Shown here piece by piece: positions 22,500 to 30,998 of a stretch of DNA of 46,296 bases; positions within the stretch are counted from its first letter, which is position 1; each line of letters begins with the position of its first letter. The position numbers were made by a program, and so were the translations under genes. The notes beneath the pieces are model-generated. The model searched no databases and was not told the origin of the DNA. It worked only from the letters and a program-made list of their open reading frames with translations. This DNA comes from Clostridium sp. AF27-2AA (lineage in GTDB: Bacteria; Bacillota; Clostridia; Lachnospirales; Lachnospiraceae). The stretch lies in contig NZ_QUFI01000024.1 in the NCBI RefSeq assembly GCF_003478505.1, forward strand, positions 1 to 46,296. Direction: 5' to 3'.

Positions 22500-24415
22500 T
22501 TAAGCATAACTCTGTTTTAACAATTCCAGAAGTTCTTTCTGTGGAAGCGGTTTTGAGAAGTATTAGCCCTGGATCATATCCACATTCCAGCTGCTCAGCA
22601 GTCTCATTTCCGCTTCCGTTTCTACGCCCTCCGCCACGATCCTGTAATTCATCCTCCGGAAGGTTTCCACCACGCTCTGATAAAACAGAGCCCGTTTTTC
22701 ATCGCTGCAGATATCAAAAAGAAGAGAACGGTCAAGCTTGATCGAGGAAAACGGAAGCTGCATCACCGTATTCAGGTTCGCATAGCCGGAGCCGAAATCA
22801 TCCAGGCAAAGACGAACCCCGGCTGCCGTAAAGTCATCTGCGACCTTTTTGAGGCTTCCATTATATTCTGTCGCAACGGTTTCCGTGATCTCAAACTGGA
22901 TCCAGTCATGCGGGATTCCAAACTCATCCATAATGCGGATAAAATGACTGCTGCAGTCGCTCCTCATCAGATCCAGGGAAGACAGATTCATCTTAACATT
23001 CCAAAGCCGGCTGAGCGCTGCGCAGTTTTCCTTCAGGAACCTGCAGATACGCCTGAGCTGCAGATCGGTGATCTGTTCAATCATATGATTTTTTTCCGCG
23101 ATCTGGATAAAGACATCCGGCGCGATCCAGCCAAGCTCCGGATGATGCAGGCGGCTCAGAGCCTCCAGCGTGACAAAGCGTTTTTCCACAGTGGAATAAA
23201 CCGGCTGATAATACAGTTCAAATCGATCCTCCGAAATGGCTGTGTGAAGATACTGCTCCACCTTTTTCTGGTATAGAAAGCCATCCAGGTTTTTCCTGTC
23301 ATTCTGGATCACCTCAGTCAGGCCGCTCTGCGCAGCCAAAGATTCCAGATACTCTGCGTATTCCAGGATCAGTCCGCAATCTCCAAGCGCCTGTGCCTCT
23401 GTAATACCACTGAGGATCACAGGCATGCTGATTTTTCTTCGGTCCACATTCATGGACGTCTCCGCGCCAAACATCTGCTCCAGTTTCGTAAGAAAATACT
23501 CATATTCCTTCATGGAACCGGCCACCACCAGAAAACGCTTTCCAGTAATGCGGTAAGCCTTCTTCCCGCATAACTCGCTGATCATATCTGCCGTCAGCTG
23601 CAGCGTGCGGTCACCTCCCTGGATCCCGATGATCTTGTTGATGTACTTTAACTGATAAAGATATACGGTAATGATATGAAATGATTTTCCGGTTGCGATC
23701 AGCTCCTCACATTTTCTGGTCAGATAGAGATGATTGTATACACCAGTCAGACTGTCCGTGTTCACATTGGGATTATTGATCGTGATAAACAAAGCCAGAA
23801 TACCGAGACTTAAACCGAAGCCTGTCATCAGCAGCGAGTGGTCCAGAAACTGGATCACCACACCGCTTCCACTTATCACAAGAATTTCCAGGAGCACCAT
23901 GGTCTTTCGGTATCCCAGTCTCCTGCTCCAGGAAATAATCAGGATAAAGGCTGCTGCCATATGACAGATGGCACTGTAATACATCAGCTTATACCAGGGT
24001 CCTTCCACATATCCTTCTGCCAGGTCAAAATAAAACAGCTTTTCCGTAAACGGGTTGATCAGAACAAGACCGATCAGAAGAAACGTAGCCAGGCCGGGCA
24101 GCAGCATTTTTTTGCGGAAATCATCTTGTTGTCATGCAGCGTCACAATGTAGCAGATCAGGGTAAACGGAAGCAGGGCCTGAAACAGATAAAAGACGGTC
24201 GTCGCCAGTATTGCTGCCAGGCCGAAATCTCCACCTCCCAATGAAATATAATAATTGCTGAGCAGCTCCGCTGCCACATCCAGAATTCCAAGGACTGCAA
24301 AGAAAAGGAATATCTGGTTGTTCAGATCATCTGCTCTTTTCTGCCCCAGAAAATTCCACAGGATCAGCAGCAATATTACCATTGCCGCAATCAGAAAATC
24401 CATATTGTAAACCAT
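22500..24415 (-). pseudogene. Membrane protein with degenerate GGDEF and EAL domains, disrupted reading frame
   Basis: Reconstructed as one gene of the c-di-GMP phosphodiesterase type. Translation begins at 24415 behind GGAGG and gives 113 codons with several membrane helices. A second frame takes over at 24107 in a run of seven A (GCA AAA AAA TGC). A -1 shift there joins ISAKK to MLLPGLATFLLIG and continues into more helices, a GGDEF-like domain with TGKRF in place of GGDEF, and an EAL domain with EALSRLHHP, FEITET, LDDFGSGYANL and VAEGVETE. The frame stops at TAA (22563) after DMIQG. In-frame codons beyond it read YFSKPLP and end at 22500, so a nonsense change has removed the conserved EAL end. 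Either two lesions or a programmed frameshift plus truncation explains this. Confidence 0.7.
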
Positions 24416-24459
24416 GGGTATCCTCCATCCGTTATTCTGTCTTTGAATCGCATGGACAA

Positions 24460-25443
24460 TTAATCCAGCATAGTGGGATACGTTCCCTCTTCTGCCATTT
24501 TCACGATTCCCTCAATGCCGCACTGTACCATGCTGTCTACAGCCTGCTCGGTGTAGAATGCCATGTGCTGGGTCATGATGACATTGCGGAACTGATGAAG
24601 GTAAAACCAGTTGCGGTTCGCGATGATGTCGCTTCTGCGATCGCAGTGGATGATGCCTTCCTCCCCCTCCGCGGTGTCCATGCCCAGAGCGCCGATCTGC
24701 ATAGATTCGATTCCTTCAATCAGCGCCTCCGTATCCGTCAGGCCGCCGCGGGCGCAGTTGACCAGAATCACGCCCTTTTTCATTTTTGCAATGCTCTCCT
24801 GATTGATCATGTGATGAGTGGATGGAAGCAGCGGCATATGAAGAGTGATGATGTCGCTCTCTTTATACAGGGTGTCCAGATCTGTATACTCTGCCAGTTT
24901 TGCCACTTCCGCGTTCTGATAAACATCATACGCCAGAATGCGGCAGCCAAATCCCTGCAAATCCTGAATGACCCGATGGCCAATATGACCGGTTCCCATA
25001 ACGCCCACCGTCATGGCGCTTAAATTTCTTCCTTCCAGTCCTGCCAGAGAAAAATCATTGACATATCCACGCCAGAAGGCCTGCTTATACTGGCGTAAGC
25101 ACATCAGCATCATCATGATCGTGAAATCTGCCACGCTGTCCGGCGCGTAATTCGCGTTGCAGACCAGAATCCCAAGCTCCCTTGCGGCTTCCAGATCAAT
25201 ATGGTCACTGCCAATGGTGCGAGTAGAGACGCACTTTACGCCAAGTTTTTTATATTCCGCCAAAAGTTCCCGGTTAATTTTTCCCTGGCCAAGAAACGTA
25301 ACCCCCTCGCATCCTGCCGCCAGATCTGCATTCTCAAGAGACGGAATCTCGCTGTACTCTTTCACTTCCACGTTATACGCCTTTGCCCAGCGGGCAAACG
25401 ATGTTTTCTCATCTGGGCGCACTTCAAATGCGGCAATCTTCAA
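24460..25443 (-). CDS. D-isomer-specific 2-hydroxyacid dehydrogenase, D-lactate dehydrogenase-like
   Basis: 327 residues. The NAD-binding Rossmann loop is VGVMGTGHIGHRV. The catalytic triad is visible as Arg in NCARGG, Glu in DTAEGEEG and His in MTQHMAFYT. Sequence and length fit fermentative D-lactate dehydrogenases (reduction of pyruvate to D-lactate); other 2-oxoacids are possible. The start is TTG at 25443 behind AAGGAGGAGACTATT. A strong promoter lies at 25514-25543. It is a single gene; the arginine operon terminator lies just upstream of that promoter. Confidence 0.88.
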   Translation of the reverse strand: MKIAAFEVRPDEKTSFARWAKAYNVEVKEYSEIPSLENADLAAGCEGVTFLGQGKINRELLAEYKKLGVKCVSTRTIGSDHIDLEAARELGILVCNANYAPDSVADFTIMMMLMCLRQYKQAFWRGYVNDFSLAGLEGRNLSAMTVGVMGTGHIGHRVIQDLQGFGCRILAYDVYQNAEVAKLAEYTDLDTLYKESDIITLHMPLLPSTHHMINQESIAKMKKGVILVNCARGGLTDTEALIEGIESMQIGALGMDTAEGEEGIIHCDRRSDIIANRNWFYLHQFRNVIMTQHMAFYTEQAVDSMVQCGIEGIVKMAEEGTYPTMLD

Positions 25444-25513
25444 AATAGTCTCCTCCTTCGTTTCAGCCTGTCACCGCCGTTATCTGGAAACGGTGGCTCA
25501 ATCCTCTGCCCTG

Positions 25514-25543
25514 ATTATATCTGTCACCTGCCCACCCTGTCAA
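25514..25543 (-). promoter_or_regulatory. Promoter of the D-lactate-dehydrogenase-like gene
   Basis: On the minus strand TTGACA (25538-25543) and TATAAT (25514-25519) are separated by 18 bases. Both hexamers are perfect consensus. Confidence 0.85.
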
Positions 25544-25550
25544 TATACAG

Positions 25551-25608
25551 CAATAAAGCCAGCAGCCCAGAAATTGCAGCACATATGCAGTTTCCAGACC
25601 ACTGGCTT
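25551..25608 (-). terminator. Terminator of the arginine operon
   Basis: On the minus strand AAGCCAG (25602-25608) pairs with CTGGCTT (25556-25562), enclosing an inner imperfect stem (GTCTGGAAACTGCA with TGCAATTTCTGGGC). TTTATT follows. It lies 17 bases beyond the argD stop. Confidence 0.8.
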
Positions 25609-25624
25609 CATTTTTATGTCATTT

Positions 25625-26824
25625 TTATTTCATCACAGCTTCAATCGCTGCCTTCAGTCTCACAACCATCTCGTCCACATCTGCCTGCTCGATGACAAGC
25701 GGCGGAACAAAGCGGATGATGTTGGCACCGGCGCTGATGAGTACCAGATGCTGCTCTAACAGAGCGTTGGTGACAACTGGGCCGACTGCGGAATTGAACT
25801 CCAGGCCCTGGATCAGGCCTTTGCCTCGGTGGGCGATGACGCAGTCATACTCTGCCACCAGCTCTTCCAGTTTCTCATAGAGATAAGCGCCAACCTCTTT
25901 GACATGGCCAACGATATTTTTCTCTTTAAATACATCCAGAACTGCGTTGGCTGCCGCGCATACCAGCGGGTTGCCGCCGTAGGTGGTTCCGTGGTCACCC
26001 GGTACCATAGCGGTTGCTGCCTTGCCGCAGGCCAGGAACGCGCCGACCGGAGTACCATTGCCAAGAGCCTTTGCAGTAGTCATGACATCCGGCTTCACAC
26101 CATAGCCCTGCCATGCAAACATCTCGCCGCTACGGCCCATACCGCACTGGATCTCATCTAATATCAGAAGGGCATCATGCTCATCGCAAAGGGCACGCAC
26201 ACCTTTGATAAACTCCTCGGTCGCCGGATAAATGCCGCCCTCACCCTGGATGGTCTCCATGATAACGGCGCAGGTCTTATCGGAGAACAGTGCCTTCACG
26301 CTGTCCAGATTATTAAACTCCGCGAATCTGATATTCGGAATCAGCGGAGCGAAGGGCTCCTGGTAGTGGTCATTTCCGGTTACGGAAAGGGCTCCCAGGC
26401 TTCTGCCGTGGAAAGAATGCTTCATGGCAATGATCTCGTAATCCGGTGCCATGCCCTTATTGTAGGCATAACGCTTCGCGATCTTTAACGCACCCTCAAT
26501 GGCCTCGGTACCGCTGTTGGTGAAGAATACCTTGTCCATCTGGGATACGGCCAGAAGCTTCTCACCGGCACTGATGGCCGGCTCATTGTAAAACAGGTTG
26601 GAGATGTGAGGAAGCTTGTCCATCTGCTCCTTCACTGCGTTTTTCACTTCGTCACAGCTATATCCCAGTCCCATAACAGCAATGCCTGCGCCAAAATCCA
26701 GGTATTCCTGTCCGTCCGTGTCATACAGCTTTACGCCTTCGCCATGGTCAAAAACCACCGAAAAACGGTTGTAAACTTTATATAATGCGTGCTCTGCACG
26801 GTCAATGTACTGCTGTTTTTCCAT
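25625..26824 (-). CDS. argD: Acetylornithine aminotransferase
   Basis: Transfers the amino group of glutamate to N-acetylglutamate semialdehyde, giving N-acetylornithine. 399 residues, class III PLP aminotransferase: VYNRFSVVFDHGEGVKLYD at the N-terminus, FTNSGTEAIEGALK binding PLP phosphate, LILDEIQCGMGRSG with the PLP-contacting Asp, and TTAKALGNGTPVGA with the Schiff-base Lys. It is the last gene of the argC-GNAT-argJ-argB-argD operon, 26 bases after argB, and precedes the operon terminator. Related ornithine or GABA aminotransferases share these motifs, but the operon settles the assignment. Confidence 0.95.
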   Translation of the reverse strand: MEKQQYIDRAEHALYKVYNRFSVVFDHGEGVKLYDTDGQEYLDFGAGIAVMGLGYSCDEVKNAVKEQMDKLPHISNLFYNEPAISAGEKLLAVSQMDKVFFTNSGTEAIEGALKIAKRYAYNKGMAPDYEIIAMKHSFHGRSLGALSVTGNDHYQEPFAPLIPNIRFAEFNNLDSVKALFSDKTCAVIMETIQGEGGIYPATEEFIKGVRALCDEHDALLILDEIQCGMGRSGEMFAWQGYGVKPDVMTTAKALGNGTPVGAFLACGKAATAMVPGDHGTTYGGNPLVCAAANAVLDVFKEKNIVGHVKEVGAYLYEKLEELVAEYDCVIAHRGKGLIQGLEFNSAVGPVVTNALLEQHLVLISAGANIIRFVPPLVIEQADVDEMVVRLKAAIEAVMK

Positions 26825-26850
26825 TTGTATTTCTCCTCTTTTCGCAAACC

Positions 26851-27756
26851 TTATTTTGCTTCCTCATGGAAGTACCGCGCATCGCCATCCTTGTAGATTG
26901 CGGTACCGATACCACGGTTAGTAAAGATTTCCAGAAGCAGACAGTGTGCAATACGTCCGTCCAGAATATGTACCCGGGATACGCCGTTCTCGATGGCATC
27001 AATGCAGTTCTGCAGCTTCGGCAGCATGCCGCCTCCCAGGCTTCCGCTGTTCACGAAGTTCTGTGCCTCTTTTACGGTCATCTCGGAAATCAAGGAGCTC
27101 TTGTCCTCAAAGTCACGGTAAACACCCTCTACATCCGTCAGGAATGCCAGCTTCTCTGCGTTTACGGCACGGGCAATGGCACAGGCCGCATCATCTGCAT
27201 TGATGTTGTAGCTTGCGTAATGCTCATCAGAACCGATCGGGCAGATGATCGGAAGGAAATCCTTCTCTAACAGATCGTAGATGATCTGCGGGTCTACCTT
27301 GGTGATCTCGCCTACAAAGCCAATGTCCTCGCCCTTGGAAAGCTTCTTCTCACAGCGGAGCAGCATACCGTCCTTGCCGCTGATGCCGACTGCTTTCACA
27401 CCCAGCTCGTTCACCAGCTGTACCAGGCTCTTGTTCACCTTATTCAGAACCATCTCCGCAATCTCCATGGTCGGCTCATCAGTCACACGCAGGCCGTTTA
27501 CAAAGTGCGGCTCCATGCCTACCTTGTTGACCCAGCGGCTGATTTCCTTGCCGCCGCCGTGCACGATGATCGGCTTGAAGCCAACCAGCTTAAGCAGTAC
27601 CACATCCTGGATGACCTGGTGTTTTAACTGCTCATCCACCATGGCACTGCCACCGTATTTGACAACAATGATCTTGCGGTTGAAACGCTGGATATAAGGA
27701 AGTGCCTCAATGAGGACCTCCGCTTTCTGTAACTCAGTAATCTCGGAATTTTTCAT
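26851..27756 (-). CDS. argB: Acetylglutamate kinase
   Basis: Phosphorylates N-acetylglutamate in the second step of arginine synthesis. 301 residues of the amino acid kinase family: [12 protein letters not shown] at the start of the nucleotide-binding domain, [12 protein letters not shown] binding phosphates, [17 protein letters not shown] and the C-terminal [14 protein letters not shown]. The N-terminal extension [19 protein letters not shown] resembles the helix that makes hexameric, arginine-inhibited NAGKs; feedback inhibition is likely but inferred. GGGAGGGAG precedes the ATG, and a perfect 9-bp hairpin (27772-27799) lies immediately upstream. Confidence 0.96.
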   Translation of the reverse strand: MKNSEITELQKAEVLIEALPYIQRFNRKIIVVKYGGSAMVDEQLKHQVIQDVVLLKLVGFKPIIVHGGGKEISRWVNKVGMEPHFVNGLRVTDEPTMEIAEMVLNKVNKSLVQLVNELGVKAVGISGKDGMLLRCEKKLSKGEDIGFVGEITKVDPQIIYDLLEKDFLPIICPIGSDEHYASYNINADDAACAIARAVNAEKLAFLTDVEGVYRDFEDKSSLISEMTVKEAQNFVNSGSLGGGMLPKLQNCIDAIENGVSRVHILDGRIAHCLLLEIFTNRGIGTAIYKDGDARYFHEEAK

Positions 27757-27771
27757 AATCGTCTCCCTCCC

Positions 27772-27799
27772 CGGACTGCGCAGCCTCAGACGCAGTCCG
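27772..27799 (-). other. RNA hairpin between argJ and argB
   Basis: CGGACTGCG (27772-27780) and CGCAGTCCG (27791-27799) form a perfect 9-bp stem in the 90-base argJ-argB spacer, directly ahead of the argB ribosome binding site. There is no T-run. It could tune argB translation or protect the processed downstream mRNA. Confidence 0.6.
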
Positions 27800-27846
27800 T
27801 ACCTTGCTCTGCATGTTTCGCTCCTGTCTGCCAGAATCCGCAGTGC

Positions 27847-29073
27847 TTAAGATCTATAATCTGCGTTAATCTTTACATAATCAAATGTTAAATCGCAGCC
27901 CCATGCGGTTGCGGACGCATTGCCCATCTTCACATCGGCAATGGCGGTTACCTCCGGCTCGGAAAGGATCTTGGTTGCCTGCTCCTCGCTGTAATCCAGT
28001 GCCACGCCATCCTTGATGATCTGCATGCTGCCTGCAGCGCTCTCAAAGAACAGGTCTACCTTCTCCGGATCGAACTGTGCTCCGGAGTAACCCATGGCAC
28101 AGAGGATACGGCCCCAGTTTGCGTCATGTCCGAAGATTGCTGCCTTGGTCAGGCTGGAGGTGATGATGGATTTGGAAAGGGTCACAGCCTGCGCCTTGCT
28201 CTCCGCTCCGATAACCTTTACCTCAAACAGAGCGGTACAGCCCTCGCCGTCTCCGGCCATCTTCTTTGCCAGAGTCTCATTGACATAGTTTAATGCCTTG
28301 CAGAACTCCTCGTAATCTGCGTTCTTCTCGGTGATCTCAGAGTTGCCAGCCATGCCGTTTGCCAGAACCAGGCAGGTATCGTTGGTGGAGGTATCGCCAT
28401 CTACGGAAATCATGTTATAGGTATCTTTCACATCCGCGCTCAGAGCCTCCTGCAGAAGCTCCTTGGAAATGGCAATGTCGGTGGTAACAAAGGAAAGCAT
28501 GGTGCACATATTTGGATGGATCATGCCGGAGCCCTTGCACATGCCGCCTACGGTTACGGTCTTGCCGCCGATTTCAAACTGAACAGCGACCTCTTTCTTT
28601 CTGGTATCGGTGGTCATGATGGATTTGGCTGCCTCAGTACCGCTCTCGATGGTGCCGGAAAGCTCCGGGGCCATGGCCGCGATGCCTGCTTTTAACTTAT
28701 CCATCGGAAGCTGCATGCCGATAACGCCGGTGGATGCCACTAAAACGGCGCTCTCCGGAACCTTCAGTGCCGCGGAAGCTGCCTGGGCGGTTTCTGCGCA
28801 GTAGCCCATGCCCTCAGCGCCGGTACATGCGTTTGCGATACCCGCGTTGATAACAACCGCCTGCGCGTACTCAGATTCCTTTACGATTTTCTGGTCCCAC
28901 TTGACCGGAGCTGCCTTTACAATGTTGGTGGTAAAGGTACCAGCTGCCTTACATGGTTTCTCGCTGTAGATCATTGCCATGTCTTTTCTGTTTTTGTATT
29001 TGATTCCTGCCGCTGTAGATGCGGTCTGAAATCCTGCTGCTGCGGTTACGCCGCCCTCAATTACTGTATACAT
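27847..29073 (-). CDS. argJ: Ornithine acetyltransferase / N-acetylglutamate synthase
   Basis: Moves the acetyl group from N-acetylornithine to glutamate (and may use acetyl-CoA), closing the cyclic arginine pathway. 408 residues. ArgJ autocleaves before a Thr that becomes the nucleophile. Here the site reads HPNMC190-T191MLSF, so the residue before the scissile bond is Cys where Ala is usual; the nucleophilic Thr is kept. Also present are the oxyanion region STGVIGMQLP and SVDGDTSTNDT. The start at 29073 follows AAGAGGAAGACAGT. It is third in the operon, 12 bases after the GNAT gene. Confidence 0.95.
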   Translation of the reverse strand: MYTVIEGGVTAAAGFQTASTAAGIKYKNRKDMAMIYSEKPCKAAGTFTTNIVKAAPVKWDQKIVKESEYAQAVVINAGIANACTGAEGMGYCAETAQAASAALKVPESAVLVASTGVIGMQLPMDKLKAGIAAMAPELSGTIESGTEAAKSIMTTDTRKKEVAVQFEIGGKTVTVGGMCKGSGMIHPNMCTMLSFVTTDIAISKELLQEALSADVKDTYNMISVDGDTSTNDTCLVLANGMAGNSEITEKNADYEEFCKALNYVNETLAKKMAGDGEGCTALFEVKVIGAESKAQAVTLSKSIITSSLTKAAIFGHDANWGRILCAMGYSGAQFDPEKVDLFFESAAGSMQIIKDGVALDYSEEQATKILSEPEVTAIADVKMGNASATAWGCDLTFDYVKINADYRS

Positions 29074-29085
29074 ACTGTCTTCCTC

Positions 29086-29550
29086 TTATTTAATAAAATT
29101 GGTAATGTTCTCTTCGTTCAATACGAAATCATAATAGTTTACATCACTGCGTTCCACCCAGCCGACGTTGTGCCAGAACTCATTGCCGGCCTCGTTGGAT
29201 TTGAAGGCGATGAGACTCACCTTGTTGATACCCTCCGCCTGAAGCGCTTTCATGGCAAAATGCACCATGCGGTGCCCCACGCCATGCTGCCGGTAATCGG
29301 ACGCCACGCACACATGGTAGAAGAATCCGGTTCTTCCATCATGTCCGCACAGGATAGCGCCCACAATGCGGCCATTCTGCTCTGCCACCACGCTGGTGGT
29401 GGGATTGCGCTTTAAGAACCGCTCCACGCCCTCTCTGGAATCATCGATGGAACGGATTCCAAAGCCCTGAATGCTCATCCAGAGCTCATATACCTTATCA
29501 TAATCTGCCAGGGTCATCTCCCGGACTAAAATACTCATGGTTCCTGCCAT
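29086..29550 (-). CDS. GNAT N-acetyltransferase inside the arginine operon
   Basis: 154 residues. The GNAT fold is clear: LVREMTLADYDKVYELW, a central TGFFYHVCVASDYRQHGVGHRMV with the Q/R-x-x-G-x-G/A acetyl-CoA loop (RQHGVG), and a C-terminal NEAGNEFWHNVGW. It lies between argC and argJ with tight spacing to argJ, so it is co-transcribed. A role as an auxiliary N-acetylglutamate synthase that primes the acetyl cycle is plausible, but it could equally acetylate another substrate. The start at 29550 has AAAGGAAGC upstream; ATG at 29538 is an alternative. Confidence 0.85.
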   Translation of the reverse strand: MAGTMSILVREMTLADYDKVYELWMSIQGFGIRSIDDSREGVERFLKRNPTTSVVAEQNGRIVGAILCGHDGRTGFFYHVCVASDYRQHGVGHRMVHFAMKALQAEGINKVSLIAFKSNEAGNEFWHNVGWVERSDVNYYDFVLNEENITNFIK

Positions 29551-29618
29551 GTGCTGCTTCCTTTCCCGGTCAGAAGCTCAGGCTTTCGCCTCCGGCCCTT
29601 TTACTTTCTCTTTCCTAT

Positions 29619-30659
29619 TTACGGGAATACCGGAATCTGTTTGAGTCCTGTATTCTCCGGCAGTCCGAACAGCAGGTTCATGTTCTGCATGGCCTGTCCG
29701 GCTGCTCCTTTTACCATATTGTCGATAGCACCCATCATAACAACACGTTTGGTTCGCGAATCCAGCTTAAAGGATACATCCGCAAAGTTGCTGCCCTCTA
29801 CCCAGCGGGTCTCCGGCGGAAGTCCCGGCTCCAGAACGCGTACAAAGTATTCATTCTGATAATACTTATCGTAGATGGCCTTTACCTCTTCCGTGGTCAC
29901 ATCCTTTACCAGAGATGCGTAAGCAGTTACCAGAATGCCGCGGTTCATCGGAACCAGATGCGGAGTGAAGCTGATGGTCACCGGCTTTCCCACCGCGTAG
30001 GATAACTGCTCCTCGATTTCCGGAGTGTGGCGGTGTCCGGCCACGCCGTAAGCTTTCATGCTCTCGTTGACCTCACAGAACAGGCTCGGAACCTTTGCAC
30101 TTCTGCCTGCGCCGGAAGTACCGGACTTGGCATCAATGATCATGGTATTCGGATCGATAATGCCTTCCTTTACCAGCGGATAGGTACTTAAGAAGGAACA
30201 GGTCGGGTAACAGCCCGGATTCGCGATGAGTCTTGCGCCCTTGATTTTCTCCCGGTTGATCTCCGGAAGTCCGTAAACTGCCTCACCGATGAACTGCGGG
30301 GTTGCGTGTTTGATCTTGTACCATTTCTCATAAACATCTACATCTTTAATACGGAAGTCCGCGCTTAAATCGATAATCTTTGTTTTGGATAAGATGTCCT
30401 CGGTCACCTGGGATGCGCAGAAGCCCTGCGGCGTTGCGGTGAAGATCACATCCGCGATCTCTGCCAGCTTTGCCATGTCATCATCCTTGCACGGCTCGTT
30501 TACAGCATGTGCCGTGTTTCTATATATAGAAGCGAAATCTTCACCCACATAACTTCTGGAACCGTACCATACGATTTCCACATCCTCTCTCTGAAGTAAC
30601 AAACGTGCCAGCTCCGCTCCAGCGTAGCCGGTCGCACCGATAATTCCAGCCTTGATCAT
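29619..30659 (-). CDS. argC: N-acetyl-gamma-glutamyl-phosphate reductase
   Basis: NADPH-dependent reduction of N-acetylglutamyl phosphate to the semialdehyde. 346 residues. The N-terminal GIIGATGYAGAELARLL binds the dinucleotide. The catalytic cysteine is C150 in IANPGCYPTC, and GHRHTPEIEEQL carries the conserved His. The start at 30659 follows AGGAGGAACGGCT. First gene of the operon, driven by the promoter at 30843-30871, divergent from argG. Confidence 0.96.
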   Translation of the reverse strand: MIKAGIIGATGYAGAELARLLLQREDVEIVWYGSRSYVGEDFASIYRNTAHAVNEPCKDDDMAKLAEIADVIFTATPQGFCASQVTEDILSKTKIIDLSADFRIKDVDVYEKWYKIKHATPQFIGEAVYGLPEINREKIKGARLIANPGCYPTCSFLSTYPLVKEGIIDPNTMIIDAKSGTSGAGRSAKVPSLFCEVNESMKAYGVAGHRHTPEIEEQLSYAVGKPVTISFTPHLVPMNRGILVTAYASLVKDVTTEEVKAIYDKYYQNEYFVRVLEPGLPPETRWVEGSNFADVSFKLDSRTKRVVMMGAIDNMVKGAAGQAMQNMNLLFGLPENTGLKQIPVFP

Positions 30660-30842
30660 AGCCGTTCCTCCTGCGGTTTATAAATATTCACTTCTGCGGC
30701 TTGCTAATAAAAGAAGGTGCCGCAGAGCCGTTTACTGAGTTTCATTATAAGTACTTTTCCATCACAAGAAAATACTTTTTTCCAAATATTCTCAGGGATC
30801 CATGTGCAAAATGATGCGCACGGTCCCCCGCGAGTTTTCATA

Positions 30843-30871
30843 ATTATACATCACATATGCATATTATGCAA
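30843..30871 (-). promoter_or_regulatory. Promoter of the argC operon
   Basis: On the minus strand TTGCAT (30866-30871) and TATAAT (30843-30848) are separated by 17 bases. The -35 forms part of the palindrome TGCATATTATGCA (30858-30870), so a repressor there would block RNA polymerase. Confidence 0.8.
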
Positions 30872-30936
30872 TGTTTTTTTGAAAAATATGCAATTAGTTC
30901 TTGCATAATACGAGAAACTGTTGTATATTTATGAAG
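30858..30936. promoter_or_regulatory. Candidate ArgR/AhrC operator sites in the argC-argG divergent region
   Basis: TGCATATTATGCA (30858-30870) is a 13-base palindrome over the argC -35. TTGTATATTTATGAAG (30921-30936) overlaps the argG -10. Both resemble the AT-rich ARG box (CATGAATAAAAATKCAAK in Bacillus). TTGCATAATAYG occurs once in each promoter (minus strand 30860-30871, plus strand 30901-30912). The repressor gene is not in this window. Confidence 0.6.
30901..30929 (+). promoter_or_regulatory. argG promoter
   Basis: TTGCAT (30901-30906) and TATATT (30924-30929) with a 17-base spacer, 69 bases ahead of the argG start. Confidence 0.75.
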
Positions 30937-30998
30937 TCTTACATGACAACGCAAATTTGAAAAACCATTTTTATAGACTACTCAAGGAGGATTTTGAG

